The translations under genes were made by a program, and so were the position numbers. From assembly GCA_011799875.1 (NCBI GenBank), contig CM022302.1, positions 319,962,144-320,026,143 of the forward strand: DNA of 64,000 nt, in the 5' to 3' direction. Shown here piece after piece: positions 33,130 to 44,433 of this stretch (positions are counted from its first letter, which is position 1; every line of letters starts with the position of its first letter). The DNA is from Thinopyrum elongatum. Its lineage: Eukaryota > Streptophyta > Magnoliopsida > Poales > Poaceae. The notes under the pieces were generated by a model that was given only the letters and a program-made list of their open reading frames with translations, was not told where the DNA came from and ran no database searches.

Positions 33130-34374
33130 GTGGCGGACACACCGTCACCGTCAGCTAGGCGCCGGCGGCACCATCATCTGCACCTGGCCTTCTCCCCAGC
33201 AGAGCGATTTGCCGGGGTGTCAAGCATAGATGTCTCTGCCTCCTCCAGCTGGACCCCGGCAGGCTTCCTTGTGGACTCCGGCTTCGTCTTCCCTATCGGT
33301 GTCCCTCCTGCCGTGTTCCTCTAGTCCTGGCGGTGGTGATCAGGGCATCACCTAGCCGCTCTCTTCGTCCCTTGCCTCTTCTTCCTTGCCTGGGGGATGC
33401 CCTCCTGATCTTGTTAGGCTGCGTCCTACTGGTCCTGACGGGGTCGGGCTGGGCTTCTGCCCAGGCGCTCCTTTTGCCCTCTTTCCTTCTCGACGCAACT
33501 CCTAGGAGGAGAGGGACAAGAAAGTCAGATGGCAAAGACCCTGATTCCAGTAGTGATTACGGGGCACTTATCTTTTTTCAAAAATCAAAATATGTAGGCG
33601 TTTGCCAAATTTTAGTCCAAATTATGTAATCCTTCATCCATGCTTGTATCCTGTATGGCTCCTTCTTGTTTATCCGCGTATTAATGAAAAAAAATATTTC
33701 CGGGTACTTGTGCATGTATGATGTCCATGCTGAGGGATGGCCCCTGAATACTTCCAAGTAAACAAGGTTCCCCGGCAAGACACCGTGCTGGTCCCTCCCG
33801 TTGCTACTGCTGGACCCGGTCTGACGGGTTAGGAGCGTGGAAGGAGACCGACCCCTCGCCAACTACCATCCAAATGCTACTGCAACCATCCCGACTGAAG
33901 TAAACCTTCAAATCAAAGGATGGGACCACAGATGTTGAGAGCGATGAGGTTCTCCTATGCACAAGCTCTTCATACAAGAATGTACTTGTGGATGGGGAGG
34001 AAAACTTCTCTGTGTTTGTTGTCCTTCTTATCGCTCTGACAAGAAGGAGCTGCCGGGGATCTGTGACAAGATGCTAGGCCGCTCTCACTTCTTCCCTTCG
34101 GGGAGTTCATCCGTGGCAGGGGCCCTGTTATTAGTACAGGGGAAAAAACAGTAGCATACGATCCTCCTTAAATGGATTAGTTATCATAGCAAAATCATAC
34201 TTAAGAAAACATGCATGCAAGTTTTGTGCCATCGCTTCATTTTATTATCTTTGCACAGGGTCTTCGCCTGGCTTTGTACGAAGGGTTACAAGTCCAAGGG
34301 ACTATGCTTGTACAAAACAGTTTGCCAGGGCAAGGCCTGGTAACCGTGCCTTACGGGTAGAACTTACGAAGATG
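33130..34374. other. G2 region downstream of the antisense gene
   Basis: Non-coding. It matches G1 1526-2731 in its AT-rich 3' end block and contains the CACTA terminus remnant at 33525-33555. The distal part is the 3' non-coding end of the pol transcript. Confidence 0.65.
33525..33555. repeat. Isolated CACTA terminus (31 bp) inside G2
   Basis: The segment ends GGCAAAGACCCTGATTCCAGTAGTG, almost the complement of the left end of the CACTA at 6345. The homologous site in G1 (about 1906-1914) reads straight from GAAAG to ATTACGGGG with only AGC between. Only one terminus is present, so it is an abortive excision or deletion remnant. Confidence 0.7.
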
Positions 34375-35443
34375 CTACATATTCCATGAGTTTTGTTTTG
34401 GCATGCCATCTTCGGTCTCCGGACGGACTGCGTCGGGTCTTGTGACATGTACTACCCGGTAAGGGCCTTCCCACTTCAGTGTCAACTTGTTGGAACCCTT
34501 GGAGGATTGAACACGCCTAAGGACAAGGTCACCTTCCTCAAGGCTCCAGGCATTAACCCTGCGGTTGTGGTAGCGGCGCAGGGCCTGCTGGTATCGTGCA
34601 ACACGTACAGCCGCCCAGAGACAATTCTCCTCGAGGAGCATGGCATCGTCATGCCGTAGCTGCCCTTGCGCTACTTCATCGTATGCAAGTACTCGAGGTG
34701 TCCCATATATGAGTTTCGTGGGGAGCACTGCTTCTGCCCCGTAGACCAGGGAGAAGGGAGTTTGGCCAGTAGCTCGATTTGGTGTCATTCTGATTGACAA
34801 AAGAACCACCGGCAACTCATCAATCCAGCGCCTGCCGCATCCTTTCAGCCTGCCCATTGCTCCTTGGATGTGCGACGGAGGCGAAAGAGACCTTGCTTCC
34901 AAGGTTCAGGATGTACTGCATGAAGGCGCGGCTTGTAAACTGGGTGCCATTGTCGGTGTTTACCCTATTGGGCACTCCAAAATGCCACACCAGTCCCTTG
35001 AAGAACTTGATAGCTGACTGCACCGTCACCTTTCTCACTGGTTCCACTTTGGGCCACTTTGTAAACTTGTCGATTGCAACGTACAAGAATTCAAAGCCCC
35101 CGGTAGCACGGGGAAAGGGGCCCAAGATGTCGAGCCCCCAGACCGCGAAGGGCGAGGACAAAGGGATGGTCTGCAAGGCTTGAGCTAGCTGATGGATATT
35201 CTTGGAATGGAACTGGCATGCTTCACACTTGGCTACGAGCTCAGTTGCATCCCTGAGGGCGGTGGGCCAGTAGAATCCTTGCTGGAAAGCTTTCCTGACA
35301 AGTGTTCTTGATCCTAGATGTGAGCCACACGCACCTCCATGTATCTCTGCCAACAGCTCTAGTCCGTTCTCTTGACTGATGCATTTCAACTTCACGCCGT
35401 TCGGCCTCTTTCTGTATAGAGTGTTGTCCATAAACTGGTACAT
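34375..35443 (-). pseudogene. pol: G2 integrase
   Basis: It has the intact HHCC finger (H-G-G-A-C-G-S-H ... K-C-E-A-C), the W-G-L-D-I-L-G-P-F first Asp and the T-D-N-G-T-Q-F second Asp. After S-N-G-Q-A-E-R the sequence loses about 50 bp relative to G1/G3 and shifts frame, then resumes at C-G-R-R-W-I-D-E-L-P-V-V and runs to the C-terminal G-D-L-V-L-R segment. The deletion disables it although the catalytic residues are retained. Confidence 0.82.
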
Positions 35444-35725
35444 ACTTGACTGCCGGGCTACTTTCTCAGATTGCTCTGGATCATCAGGAAGTTCCCCAAT
35501 TTACAAGAATCGTACTATGTGATGTGCCCATCCCCGAGCCTGGGGCTCGACGACAAGGACTAAAGGCATCTCTTCAGCAATGGGAGCATTCTCTTCAATG
35601 GCAAGAACCTAGGATTCAATTTGAGAGTGCGGCTCCTTATTCAGCACAGGGCCTCCCCCGGTAGCCTTTTCGCTAGTGGCTCCGGGGAGCTCTGCCGGGA
35701 AATGCTTGTCGGAGTTGATTTTCCT

Positions 35726-36562
35726 TCATTTTCTAGCTAAGGCTGACAGGGAAACTGTGGGCTGGGTGAGGTGGAGTACAAAAGTACCCGGTTCCACAGG
35801 AAGCTTCTTTGTCGCACACTTCGACAGGTGATCAGCGATGCTGTTTTCCGCACGGGGCACATGCTCTGTTTGCAACCCATCAAAGTGCTCTTCCAGCTTT
35901 CTCACCTCCTCCACGTATGCCTCCATCATCGGGCTCTGATAATCCTTGTTCACTTGCTTCACGACAAGCTGGGAGTCATTGCGTATGATCAGTTTCTTGA
36001 TTCCTAGCTCGATAGCAATCTGGAGCCCGGCAAGGAGTCCTTCATATTCAGCCGTGTTGTTGGTGGTGTCTTCCCTGGGGAAATGCATTTGGATGACTTA
36101 CTTGAGGTGTTCTTCGGTGGGTGCAATGAGTAATACTCCTGCGCCAGCACCTTGCAGTGAGAAAGCACCATCAAAGTACATGATCCATTCCTTCGGGGCC
36201 TCCTTGCCAGGGAGGATAGTTTCCACAGGTTCTTCGTCTGGACAAGGCGTCCATTCTACTATGAATTTAGCTAAAGCTCTGCTTTGAATAGTTATTGTGC
36301 TCTCAAACTTCAGGGCGAAACTTGACAGCTCCAGAGCCCACTCTACTATCCTGCCGGTGGCCTCGGGGTTCCTCAAGATGCGCTGTATTGGGAGGCGAGT
36401 CACAACAGTGATCTCATGTGCTTGAAAGTAATGGTACAGCTTCCTCGAGACCATGAGAAGGTCGAAGATCAGCTTTTGGACCCCAGAGTACCATGATCTT
36501 GCCCCCTCCAAGAGGGAGCTGACAAAGTAAACTGGTCGCTGCACCATTTTCTTTCTTGGCAC
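35726..36562 (-). pseudogene. pol: G2 RNase H end and archaeal-type RNase H
   Basis: It begins near the end of the first RNase H. The second RNase H has the first catalytic Asp in M-Y-F-D-G-A-F, the Glu in A-E-Y-E-G-L-L-A-G and the Asp in N-D-S-Q-L-V-V, then the S-I-A-D-H-L-S-K segment. A stop separates the two halves at about 36098. This domain is the hallmark of Tat-lineage elements. Confidence 0.82.
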
Positions 36563-37670
36563 ATCCTCCTGTTCGTCAGTGCCGATCTATGGTTTCCCCC
36601 CGCTGCCGCTGGCAGATCTTGTCGGTGATGAAGTTGGCTATGTACCGACAGGTTCTGCCGCAATAGCTTCTCCGTTGTCCACTTCCCTCTGTGCTACCAA
36701 GGCTGCACTAACCACTTGGTTTGTTGCCGCCAGGTATAGTAGCAACGACTCTTGTGGCTTGGGTGCGACCAAGGTCGGAGCAGAGGAAAGGTAGGCTTTT
36801 AAATCCCGTATCGCAGCCTTGGCCTCTAGGGTCCATTTTACTGGACGAGCCTTCTTCAAGATTTTTAAGAATGGCAAGGCGCACTCAGCGGATTTAGTAA
36901 TGAATCTTCTTAATGCGACAACACTGCCAGTCAAGCCCCTCACATCCTTTACTGTCTTCGGGGCTTGGATCTATTCTATTGCTTTGATTTTGTCGGGGTT
37001 GGCTTCTATCCCTCGCTGAGACACAAAGAACCCAAGGAGCTTGCCGGACAGGACGCCAGATACACATTTCTCTGGATTAAGCTTCAAGTTCATCTTCTGC
37101 AAGTTTGCAAAAGTTTCTTCAAGATCTTCTATGAGTGAAGATTTGTCTCTGATTTTGACCATGATATCATCCATGTATGCTTCAATATTCCTGTGCAGCT
37201 ATGGCTCAAACCCAATCTACACGGCCCTTGTGAACGTAGAACCAGCATTCTTCAACCCGAAGGGCATACGCACGAAGCAATATGTGCCACCTGGGGTGAT
37301 GAAAGCGATTTTTCTTCTTCTTTCTTGGCCATGAAGATTTGGTGGTACCCAGAGTATGCGTCCAAAAAGGAAAGCAAATTACATCCAGAGGTGGAATCAA
37401 CGATTTGATCAATGCGCAACAAGGGGAAGGGATACTTTGGACAAGCCTTGTTTAGGTCAGTGAAGTCGATGTAAAGTCTCCACTACCCATTAGCCTTGCG
37501 CGCCACAACTGGATTAGCTAACCAAGTCGGATGCAACACTCCTCAGACCAAACCCGCTGCTTCTAGCTTCTTGATCTCCTCAACAATAAGCTGTTGTCTC
37601 TCCAAGGCCTACTTTCGGACTTTTTGCTTGATGGGGCGGGCATGAGGACAGACAGCAAGGTGGTGCTCGA
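36563..37670 (-). pseudogene. pol: G2 reverse transcriptase and first RNase H
   Basis: RT blocks are recognisable: M-D-D-I-M-V-K at 37174 (downstream part of the Y-M-D-D box), L-K-L-N-P-E-K-C-V, and L-L-G-F-F-V-S-Q-R-G-I-E-A-N-P-D-K. Multiple stops and shifts lie at about 37412, 37206 and 36943. Confidence 0.8.
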
Positions 37671-38586
37671 TTACCTTCCTGGGAACACTGGGGATATCAG
37701 ATGGTTGCCAGGAAAACACATTGACATTCTCCCTTTCCTATTTGTCGTCAAGGGTAGCACTAATGGTGAAGGTACCATTAGTGCCATCCTTCCGCGCCAG
37801 AACTTTCTTGGTTTCTGGGGGAACAGCCTTGGATCTCTTGCTTGTTGAATTTTCCGGCAAGTCGCTTTTGGGTGCCGCATACTCCGAAGAGATGCGCTTC
37901 CCAGAGTCCTTGACAGGGTCCTTGTCGGTTTCCTTGACTTTCTTCTCCTTTTTGGTGGGAGCCAGGGCCCTGATGGCCTCTGCTGGCACCGCATCTCTAT
38001 ACATCTGATCCACACAGATGACTGCGTCTCTCTTGTCTGACGGGATGGTGGTGACTCCCATGGGACCAGCCATCTTCAATGTGTTATAGACGTAGTGGGA
38101 CGCTGCCATGAAATTGACCAGAGCAGGCCAGACAAGAATCCCATTGAATGGCAGGGGAAGTTCGACAACGTCGAACACAATCTTTTCTGTCCTGAAGTTT
38201 ATTCCCCCGCCAAATGTTACCGGCAAGGTAATTTTCCCTTTTGGCTGGCTCCTTCCTTGGTTGATCCCCTGAAAAGTACCAGTCTTCTTCAAATCCTCAA
38301 TTGGAATCTGGAGTTTCTTCCACACACTCGGAGAAATCAGATTCAAGCCTGCCCCGCCGTCAACCAACATTTTAGTGACCTTGAGGTTGCGGATTGTTGG
38401 TGAGACCAACAATGGCAAACATCCTACCATAGTGGTGCTGTCCGGATGATCCTCTATGTCAAAAATGATGCATGTGCGGGACACTTGAGTGGTTCTCGAG
38501 CGCTTGCTACTGGCTCGCCGCATTAACCTCACGTGCCCACTGCTTGAGCTGGCAGTGAGAGGAGTGCAAAGATGCACCCCCGTCAA
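37671..38586 (-). pseudogene. pol: G2 aspartic protease region
   Basis: The best preserved protease of the window: an ORF of 282 codons (38586-37738) with T-K-M-L-V-D-G-G-A-G-L-N-L-I active site, the F-G-G-G-I-N-F flap region and L-P-L-P-F-N-G-I-L, followed by a Lys-rich linker. Confidence 0.8.
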
Positions 38587-40447
38587 TGCACATCACTTCA
38601 GTAGCCTTCTGGAACTCCTGTTCGCTGGTTTCATCATCTTCCTCTTCACTGTCATCTTCATTTTCTTTCCTTTCACGGCCTCTGGCGGGTTTTTCTTTCT
38701 GCTGATCAGACTTGTCGCAGTATCTGTTACGACCGCCACAACCCTTCCCGCCAGTGTCATTCTACTTTTTCTCCTTTTCGCGCCTTTCATACTCAGCCTT
38801 CTGCTTCTCTACCAACTGTTCAACTTGCTTGCAGTCTTGGAGATCATGACCCTTGGTCATGTGGATCTTGCAGTATGGCCCGTCGGACTTGCCGGTCTTC
38901 TCAGAGGCTGGTGCCACCCGGCAATCATTGCAAGCGATGACTTCCTTGCCAGGCGTCTCAACTTTTGCCTTCTTACCAGCGCTGAGATCTCCAGTACTTT
39001 CGACAGCCATCACTGCCTTCTCCTTTCGCTTCTTGTTGCATTTCTTGTTCTTCTTCCTGGGGGCGGCAGCGTCATCGTCATCCTCTGAATCGGCTTCGAC
39101 GCCAACCTCTTCCCCGGGAAGCTTTCTCCCTTCTTCAGCACAAGCACATTTGTCCACCAGCATGTAGAGTTCACTGACGGTCTTGGGCAACCGAACATTC
39201 ATCTTTGCCCGCATTCTGCGGTTGCGCGCATTCGTATGGAATGCGGCAATCACAGCTGTCGGGTGTATCTTTGGAATGTTGCGATGGGCTCGACTGAACC
39301 TCTGCAAGTACTTGCATAGACTTTTTCCCTCCTTCTGCAAGAGGGTTTGCAGGTCACTAGGCCGTCCTAGGTGCCCACAAACTCGTTACATAGGTCGGCC
39401 CAGGAGGAAATTGAATCCTCCGGCAGGTGCATCAGCCAGGACCTCACGTTTGGCTTGAGGGCCAGTGGAAAGTAGTTGGCAAGCACCTTTTCATCCCTTC
39501 CCCCGGCCGCTTGAACAACGTCGTATAAATGCCCAAGAACTCTGTCAGGTTTAGTTTTCCGTCGTATTTCTCCAGTATGTCAGGTTTGAAGGTGCGAGAC
39601 GATGGCCACTGAACTTGCCGTAGCTCCCGCGTGTAGGCAGAGCACCCTACCTCGTAAGGTAGGTACCCGCCAGCACTGCGTACAGGCTCATCAACGTCAG
39701 CCCCATTGCACTTGTCGGACTAACGGCGTGTCTCACGACGCCACTCAATGGTGAGGCGAGCTTCTTCCTTCTTCCTTTCCTTCAATATTTAGCGCTGATC
39801 GCGCCGGAGTTGCGGATTAGACGAGGCCATTGATGCCTCATCAAGTTCATCATCGTCTGGTAGTCGCTGAGTTTGCCATGGCTGCCCTTGAGAGGGTTGC
39901 TGCGGCGGGGACTGCACAGTATGAGCGGTGCTTCCGTCTTGGCCACCAGTGGGAGTCGCCGGTGTCGCCTGCGGGCTTCGCGACGGTTCCACGTAGGGTA
40001 GCTTGTTATCCTCAGCGAACCTGAGGAGACTTTGAATGGTAGCTCTCCATTCATCCATCCTATCTACTACTGGAGGGAAGTCCAACAGCAGTTGAGCTCT
40101 CACTACTGCTTCAGCCGCCATTTCTGGCATGGCGTGGGAGGCAGAGCGCGACACCGCTCGACTTCTAAATGAACCAGAAGGTGCGACATCGGGCTCTCGC
40201 CGCCTTGGACCGGTCGCCATAGGAACTTGCCGCCGCTGAAGCTGCTTTTGTTGACCAGGCTCTTGATCGGCCGGGCCCTTCCCGTGCGGGCGCAGTCGTT
40301 GGGGGTCGACGGTGCCACTCGGGGTGTTGTTGCGCTCGCCCGACGTGGGACGGAACGCACGTCATGCCTCCATCCCTCCGGGCAGTGCTACCAATGGATC
40401 TCGGCCCGCACCGGAGCGGGCGTCGATATCGCGTTGGTTGAGCACGC
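38587..40447 (-). pseudogene. gag: G2 gag, 3' part (5' part at 50730-50987)
   Basis: It includes M-D-E-W-R-A-T-I-Q-S-L-L (about 40050), the capsid block in shifted frames around 39400-39600, R-F-S-R-A-H-R-N-I-P-K-I-H, a Lys-rich K-K-N-K-K-C-N-K-K-R-K segment, and the knuckle Y-C-K-I-H-x4-G-H-D-L-Q-D-C. It is cut at 40447 by G3. Confidence 0.82.
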
Positions 40448-41352
40448 TGCTGTGGGAAACCATGGCCACCTATGGGGCCATGAGCCCCTTTTGGTTCGGC
40501 GGGGGGATGGGCACGTTGCACAAAGAGCGGAGAAGTGTTGCGCAGCACGACAGAGATCACACGGGCAGTCTTTACCCAGGTTCGTGCCGCCGTGAGGCGT
40601 AAAACCCTACTCCTGCTTTGGTGGATGGATGGTGGATAATGGTGGTGAACGTAGCACACTCGCCCGGCAAGGTCGCTCTAGGGGCGAGAGTGGCTACGCG
40701 CGTATGGATATGCGAGGGTCCAACCCTTTCTACGGTCGCCATGGGCCTCCTTTTATAGATTAAGGGGTCACCACAGTGGCAAATCAATGTTTGCATACTA
40801 ATTAGATAGCTAACAGTGCTATCATATCTAACTCTGCAGGCTGACAGAGCGCATTAAATGCGCCACTCAGTGTCACATCACAGCTCGCCCGGCAGGCCCT
40901 GCCGGGCTGTTTTGCCAGCTTCGCGCCTGCTCGCTTGACACGTCTCAGGACGAGTGTCATATGGAGGTGTTTGCTGTAGGAAGTGGCTGCCATGTGGCAG
41001 AAAGCAGCCACTTAGTCACCTTGGAGCCCGACACCGCTTTGATTACTGACTTGCATCGCTTGTGAGGTGGAGGGATGGAGTGGCTTGCCTCCGCCAGCCC
41101 TGGTAGGCTTGCCGGGACGATCTGGAGCTTGCTTCCGGGGCAAAACCCAACCCTGCCAGGCTCACCTGCCCGGCAAGGTAGGTCCTTCCCTTGGCGATGC
41201 CTCATTCCTCTAGCTCACCTTGGCCTTCTCGACTTGCACATGGATCCTTGAAAGGAATTGATCCTAGTTGTTTGGTATGATCTTGGTCTTGTAATCTTGT
41301 CTCTAGCATGTGCACAGTCCGTGCAATGGACCCAGGGTCTGTAGCACCGACA
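40448..41352 (-). repeat. G3 3' LTR (905 bp)
   Basis: It begins TGCTGTGGGAAACC and ends AGCACCGACA. It matches 49825-50729 and is related to the G1 and G5 LTRs. Confidence 0.92.
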
Positions 41353-41762
41353 GGAGCCCCCGGGCCTGGCACGGATGCGCCACTGGGCATCGCCGGGGTA
41401 GGCCCTAACCAGTGCACAGGCAGAAATGTACGGGCGGCTCCGCCCTTTGAGATCTTCTTTGCTTCTTCATTAACCTGAGCTCGGGTCAGTTTCTGATTTT
41501 CCCGTGCGCCGTGCAACGACAATTGTGGTGGGGCCATTCTTGTAATGGCCCGTGAATGACTTTAACGCACGTGCGGATAACTGCCAATTCACTCTTCCCA
41601 CCGTGCCCTTATCCTTAGCCACGTATGCTGCATGCATTTAGTGGGGTAGGTAATGGAGGCACGTGATGCGGGAGATTATCAAGGCAAGGGTCCGATCTTC
41701 ATGGATTGGTGGAGGAGGACGGCGGGTACTCATCGGGGAATCAGCCCCCACCCCGGCTCGCC
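41353..41762. other. G3 spacer between 3' LTR and antisense unit
   Basis: Polypurine tract on the minus strand (GGCCCGGGGGCTCC) directly against the LTR, then upstream sequence of the antisense unit. No gene. Confidence 0.65.
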
Positions 41763-41770
41763 TATAAAAG
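41763..41770 (+). promoter_or_regulatory. TATA box of the G3 antisense unit
   Basis: TATAAAAG, 78 bp before an ATG at 41841, the same arrangement as in G1 and G2. Confidence 0.7.
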
Positions 41771-41840
41771 GAGGAGCGGGGGAGGAGTGGAGGCATTCAT
41801 CCACATTCCTCTCCTCCTCCGCCTTCTGCTTCTTCTAGGT

Positions 41841-42445
41841 ATGCTAAAAGGGAGAGTCCGAGGCCAGGCCACGCGCCTTAGCTTGGAGTTTCGTGTGAGC
41901 CCCATGGGGGCGCTCAGACGACGCGGTAGTAGCACCGGAGGTGGCGACTCTGGTGTGCTCGTCATCGGGTCGCCGTTGCTTCAACTTTAGTGAGAGGCGG
42001 CGCAAACAACACCATGCCGAGGCCCGTAATAGGAAGAAGGTGTGGTAGTCGATTGTGGCCTATCCCCCCATTTCCTGTGGAGTTGGAGGGAGGTTGCACA
42101 AATGGTTCGCCGTTGGTGAGGGCGGACCTTATCTCTCTGTACTCCGCCCGTCCGGTGCATGGGAGAGCCTCTAGTCCTTGTGCACGCTTCCTTAACGGGC
42201 AGGGTCTTCGTATCGCCGGGCCGTCGGGGACGTCCATGCTCTCTGTGGGGTCTCCTGGGGTGCGCGGCGTTCGCATCGATGGGCGTGGTGGGATCCTTGG
42301 GCGACGGTGGTGCAGAAAGTGGCGGCAACCCATGATGCGTCAAGAGCGGGGGCGACCGTTCCGACGAGTCGTGTTTGCCGGTGACTCCGACTGGGTCCTC
42401 GGTAGTGCCACTGCCCGTGCCTGCCCTCTGGTTTCTTCCTCTTAG
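41841..42445 (+). other. G3 antisense ORFs: same start, unrelated remainder, function unknown
   Basis: An ORF from 41841 starts M-L-K-G-R-V-R-G, echoing the M-V-R-G-R-G-R start of the G1 and G2 B3-like genes, but stops after 49 codons (TAG 41988-41990). A second frame is open from 41990 to 42445 (151 codons, Arg/Gly-rich, first true ATG at about 42014) with no domain I recognise and no Gly-Trp-Lys motif. Flanks on both sides match G1 and G2. Either the coding module was replaced or it has decayed beyond recognition. Confidence 0.45.
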
Positions 42446-43349
42446 CCCGTCGACGGTGTTCTCCTGATCCTGGGGAGGCGCCGAATCCTAACCAGGTCCA
42501 CCTTCCGCCTTCTGCGCTCCTTCCTGCGATTTCCTGAAGGAGAATGACAAGGCCAAAGGCATCACAGGGCACTTATCTTTTTTTAGTCTTAAATCTGTAG
42601 GCACTTGCCAAATTTTAGTTCAAATAATGTAATCTCTTGTATCCATGTGTATGTTCCGTGAGATTTGTACTTGTTGATCAACATATTAATGAAAAAGATA
42701 AGCTTTGCCGGGTACTTGTGCATGTACGATATCCATGTAGAGGTGAAACGACTCCATACTTTCATGTAAACAAGTGGATCCCGGTAAGCTACCTTGCCGG
42801 TACCCCATAGGACCGCTGTCGTGAGGCTGAGCCTGTCGGGCGCAGAACCCATTGGGAGAGACCAGCCCCCCGCCAACCCCTTTTAGCCAAAGGCCACTAC
42901 GACCATCCTGACCGAAGCAGCGTTCGTGTCAGTAGATCGGAGCACCTTTGTTTCCGAGGCGGCGAGGTTTTCTTATGCACAAGTCCTACTCACGGAGTAG
43001 GTATGGATAAGAGATGGAACTTATCTGTTTGGCTCGCCGGAGACCGCAGTTCTGGCTTGTCTTCGCATCCTCTTCCTAGGACTAAGTCCACGGCAGGAGC
43101 CTGTAGTTCATGCAAAATGAAGATGATGCCAGATGCAATCTATCTACATGATCATGCAACCTATCTACATGAATAATGCAATGCTTATGAAATGCTTATG
43201 CATGCATGCAACTTGTCGGGGGCCCTCAACGCTTCATTTATTTCTCTGTTGCTCAAGGTCTGCGCCTGGCTTTGTACAAGGGGTTACATGCAGCTGAGGC
43301 AAGGCCTGTACAAAAGGGTGGCTGCTGGGCAGGGCCCGACAGCCGCGCC
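42446..43349. other. G3 region downstream of the antisense unit
   Basis: Non-coding. It carries the AT-rich 3' block (TAATGTAATC ... ATTAATGAAAAAG) shared with G1 and G2, then the 3' non-coding end of the pol transcript. Confidence 0.65.
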
Positions 43350-44433
43350 TTACGGGTAGAACTTGCGGAGATGCTCAATATTCCATGAGTTTTGCAATTG
43401 AATGCCATCTCCAGTCTCCAGACGGACTGCGCCAGGTCTGGTGACTCGTACAACCCGGTAAGGGCCTTCCCACTTTGGCGACAGCTTGTTTGCACCCTTG
43501 GCGGACTGAACGCGCCTAAGGACAAGGTCGCCTTCCTCAAAACACCAGGCATGAACCCTGCAGCTATGATAGCGACGCAGGGCTTGGTGATAGCGTGCAG
43601 CAAGCGTAGCAGCCCGGAGACGGTTCTCCTCGAGAAGCACGGAGTCGTCATGCATGTGTTGTTCCTACGCTACTTCATCGTAGGCAAGCACTCGAGGTGA
43701 CCCGTAAATGGGTTCCGTGGGGATAACTGCTTCTGCCCCATAGACTAGGGAGAAGGGAGTCTGCCCGGTAGCTCGGTTTGGTGTTGTTCTGAGGGACCAA
43801 AGAACCACCGGCAGCTCATTGATCCATTGCCTGTCGTGCTTCCGCAGCTTATCAAATGTTCTTGTCTTGAGTCCCCGCAGCACCTCAGCGTTTGCCCTCT
43901 CAGCTTGTCCATTGCTTCTGGGATGTGCAACAGAGGCAAATGAGATCTTGCTTCCGAGCGCATGAACATATTGCATGAAGGCGCGGCTCATGAATTGGGT
44001 GCCGTTGTCAGTGAGGATTGACAGGGACCCCGAAGCGGCACACCAATCCTTTCAAGAACTTGATAGCTGACTGAGCAGTCACCTTTCTCACGGCATCTAC
44101 TTCCGGCCACTTTGTAAGCTTGTCGATTGCAACGAACAAGAATTCAAAGCCCCCGGCAGCTCGGGGGAAAGGGCCGAGGATATCGAGCCCCCAGACCGAA
44201 AACAACCATTTCAAAGGGATTGTCTGGAGTGCTTGGGCAGGCAGATGGATATTTTTGGAATGGAACTGACAGGCTTCACACTTGGTGACAAGCTCAACTG
44301 CATCTTGGATGGCTGTGGGCCAATAGAATCCTTGCCGGAATGCTTTCCCAACCAAAGCCCTTGATCCAATGTGGGAGCCGCACATGCCTTTGTGTATCTC
44401 TGCCAGCAGTTCCTTTCCTCCTTCCCGGCAAAG
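43350..44433 (-). pseudogene. pol: G3 integrase
   Basis: HHCC finger with intact K-C-E-A-C, W-G-L-D-I-L-G-P-F, then a frameshift right before the second Asp (at about 44020) after R-F-G-V-P. S-N-G-Q-A-E with the catalytic Glu is intact in the next ORF (43991-43665). The C-terminal R-R-Y-H-S-C-R-V ... G-D-L-V-L-R segment follows in a further frame (43655-43350). Confidence 0.82.

Noticed and set aside
41990..42445. B3 domain in the G3 antisense ORF
   Set aside because: The Gly-Trp-Lys, Leu-Pro-x-x-Phe and V-D-V motifs are all absent, so I do not call it a B3 protein despite its position.
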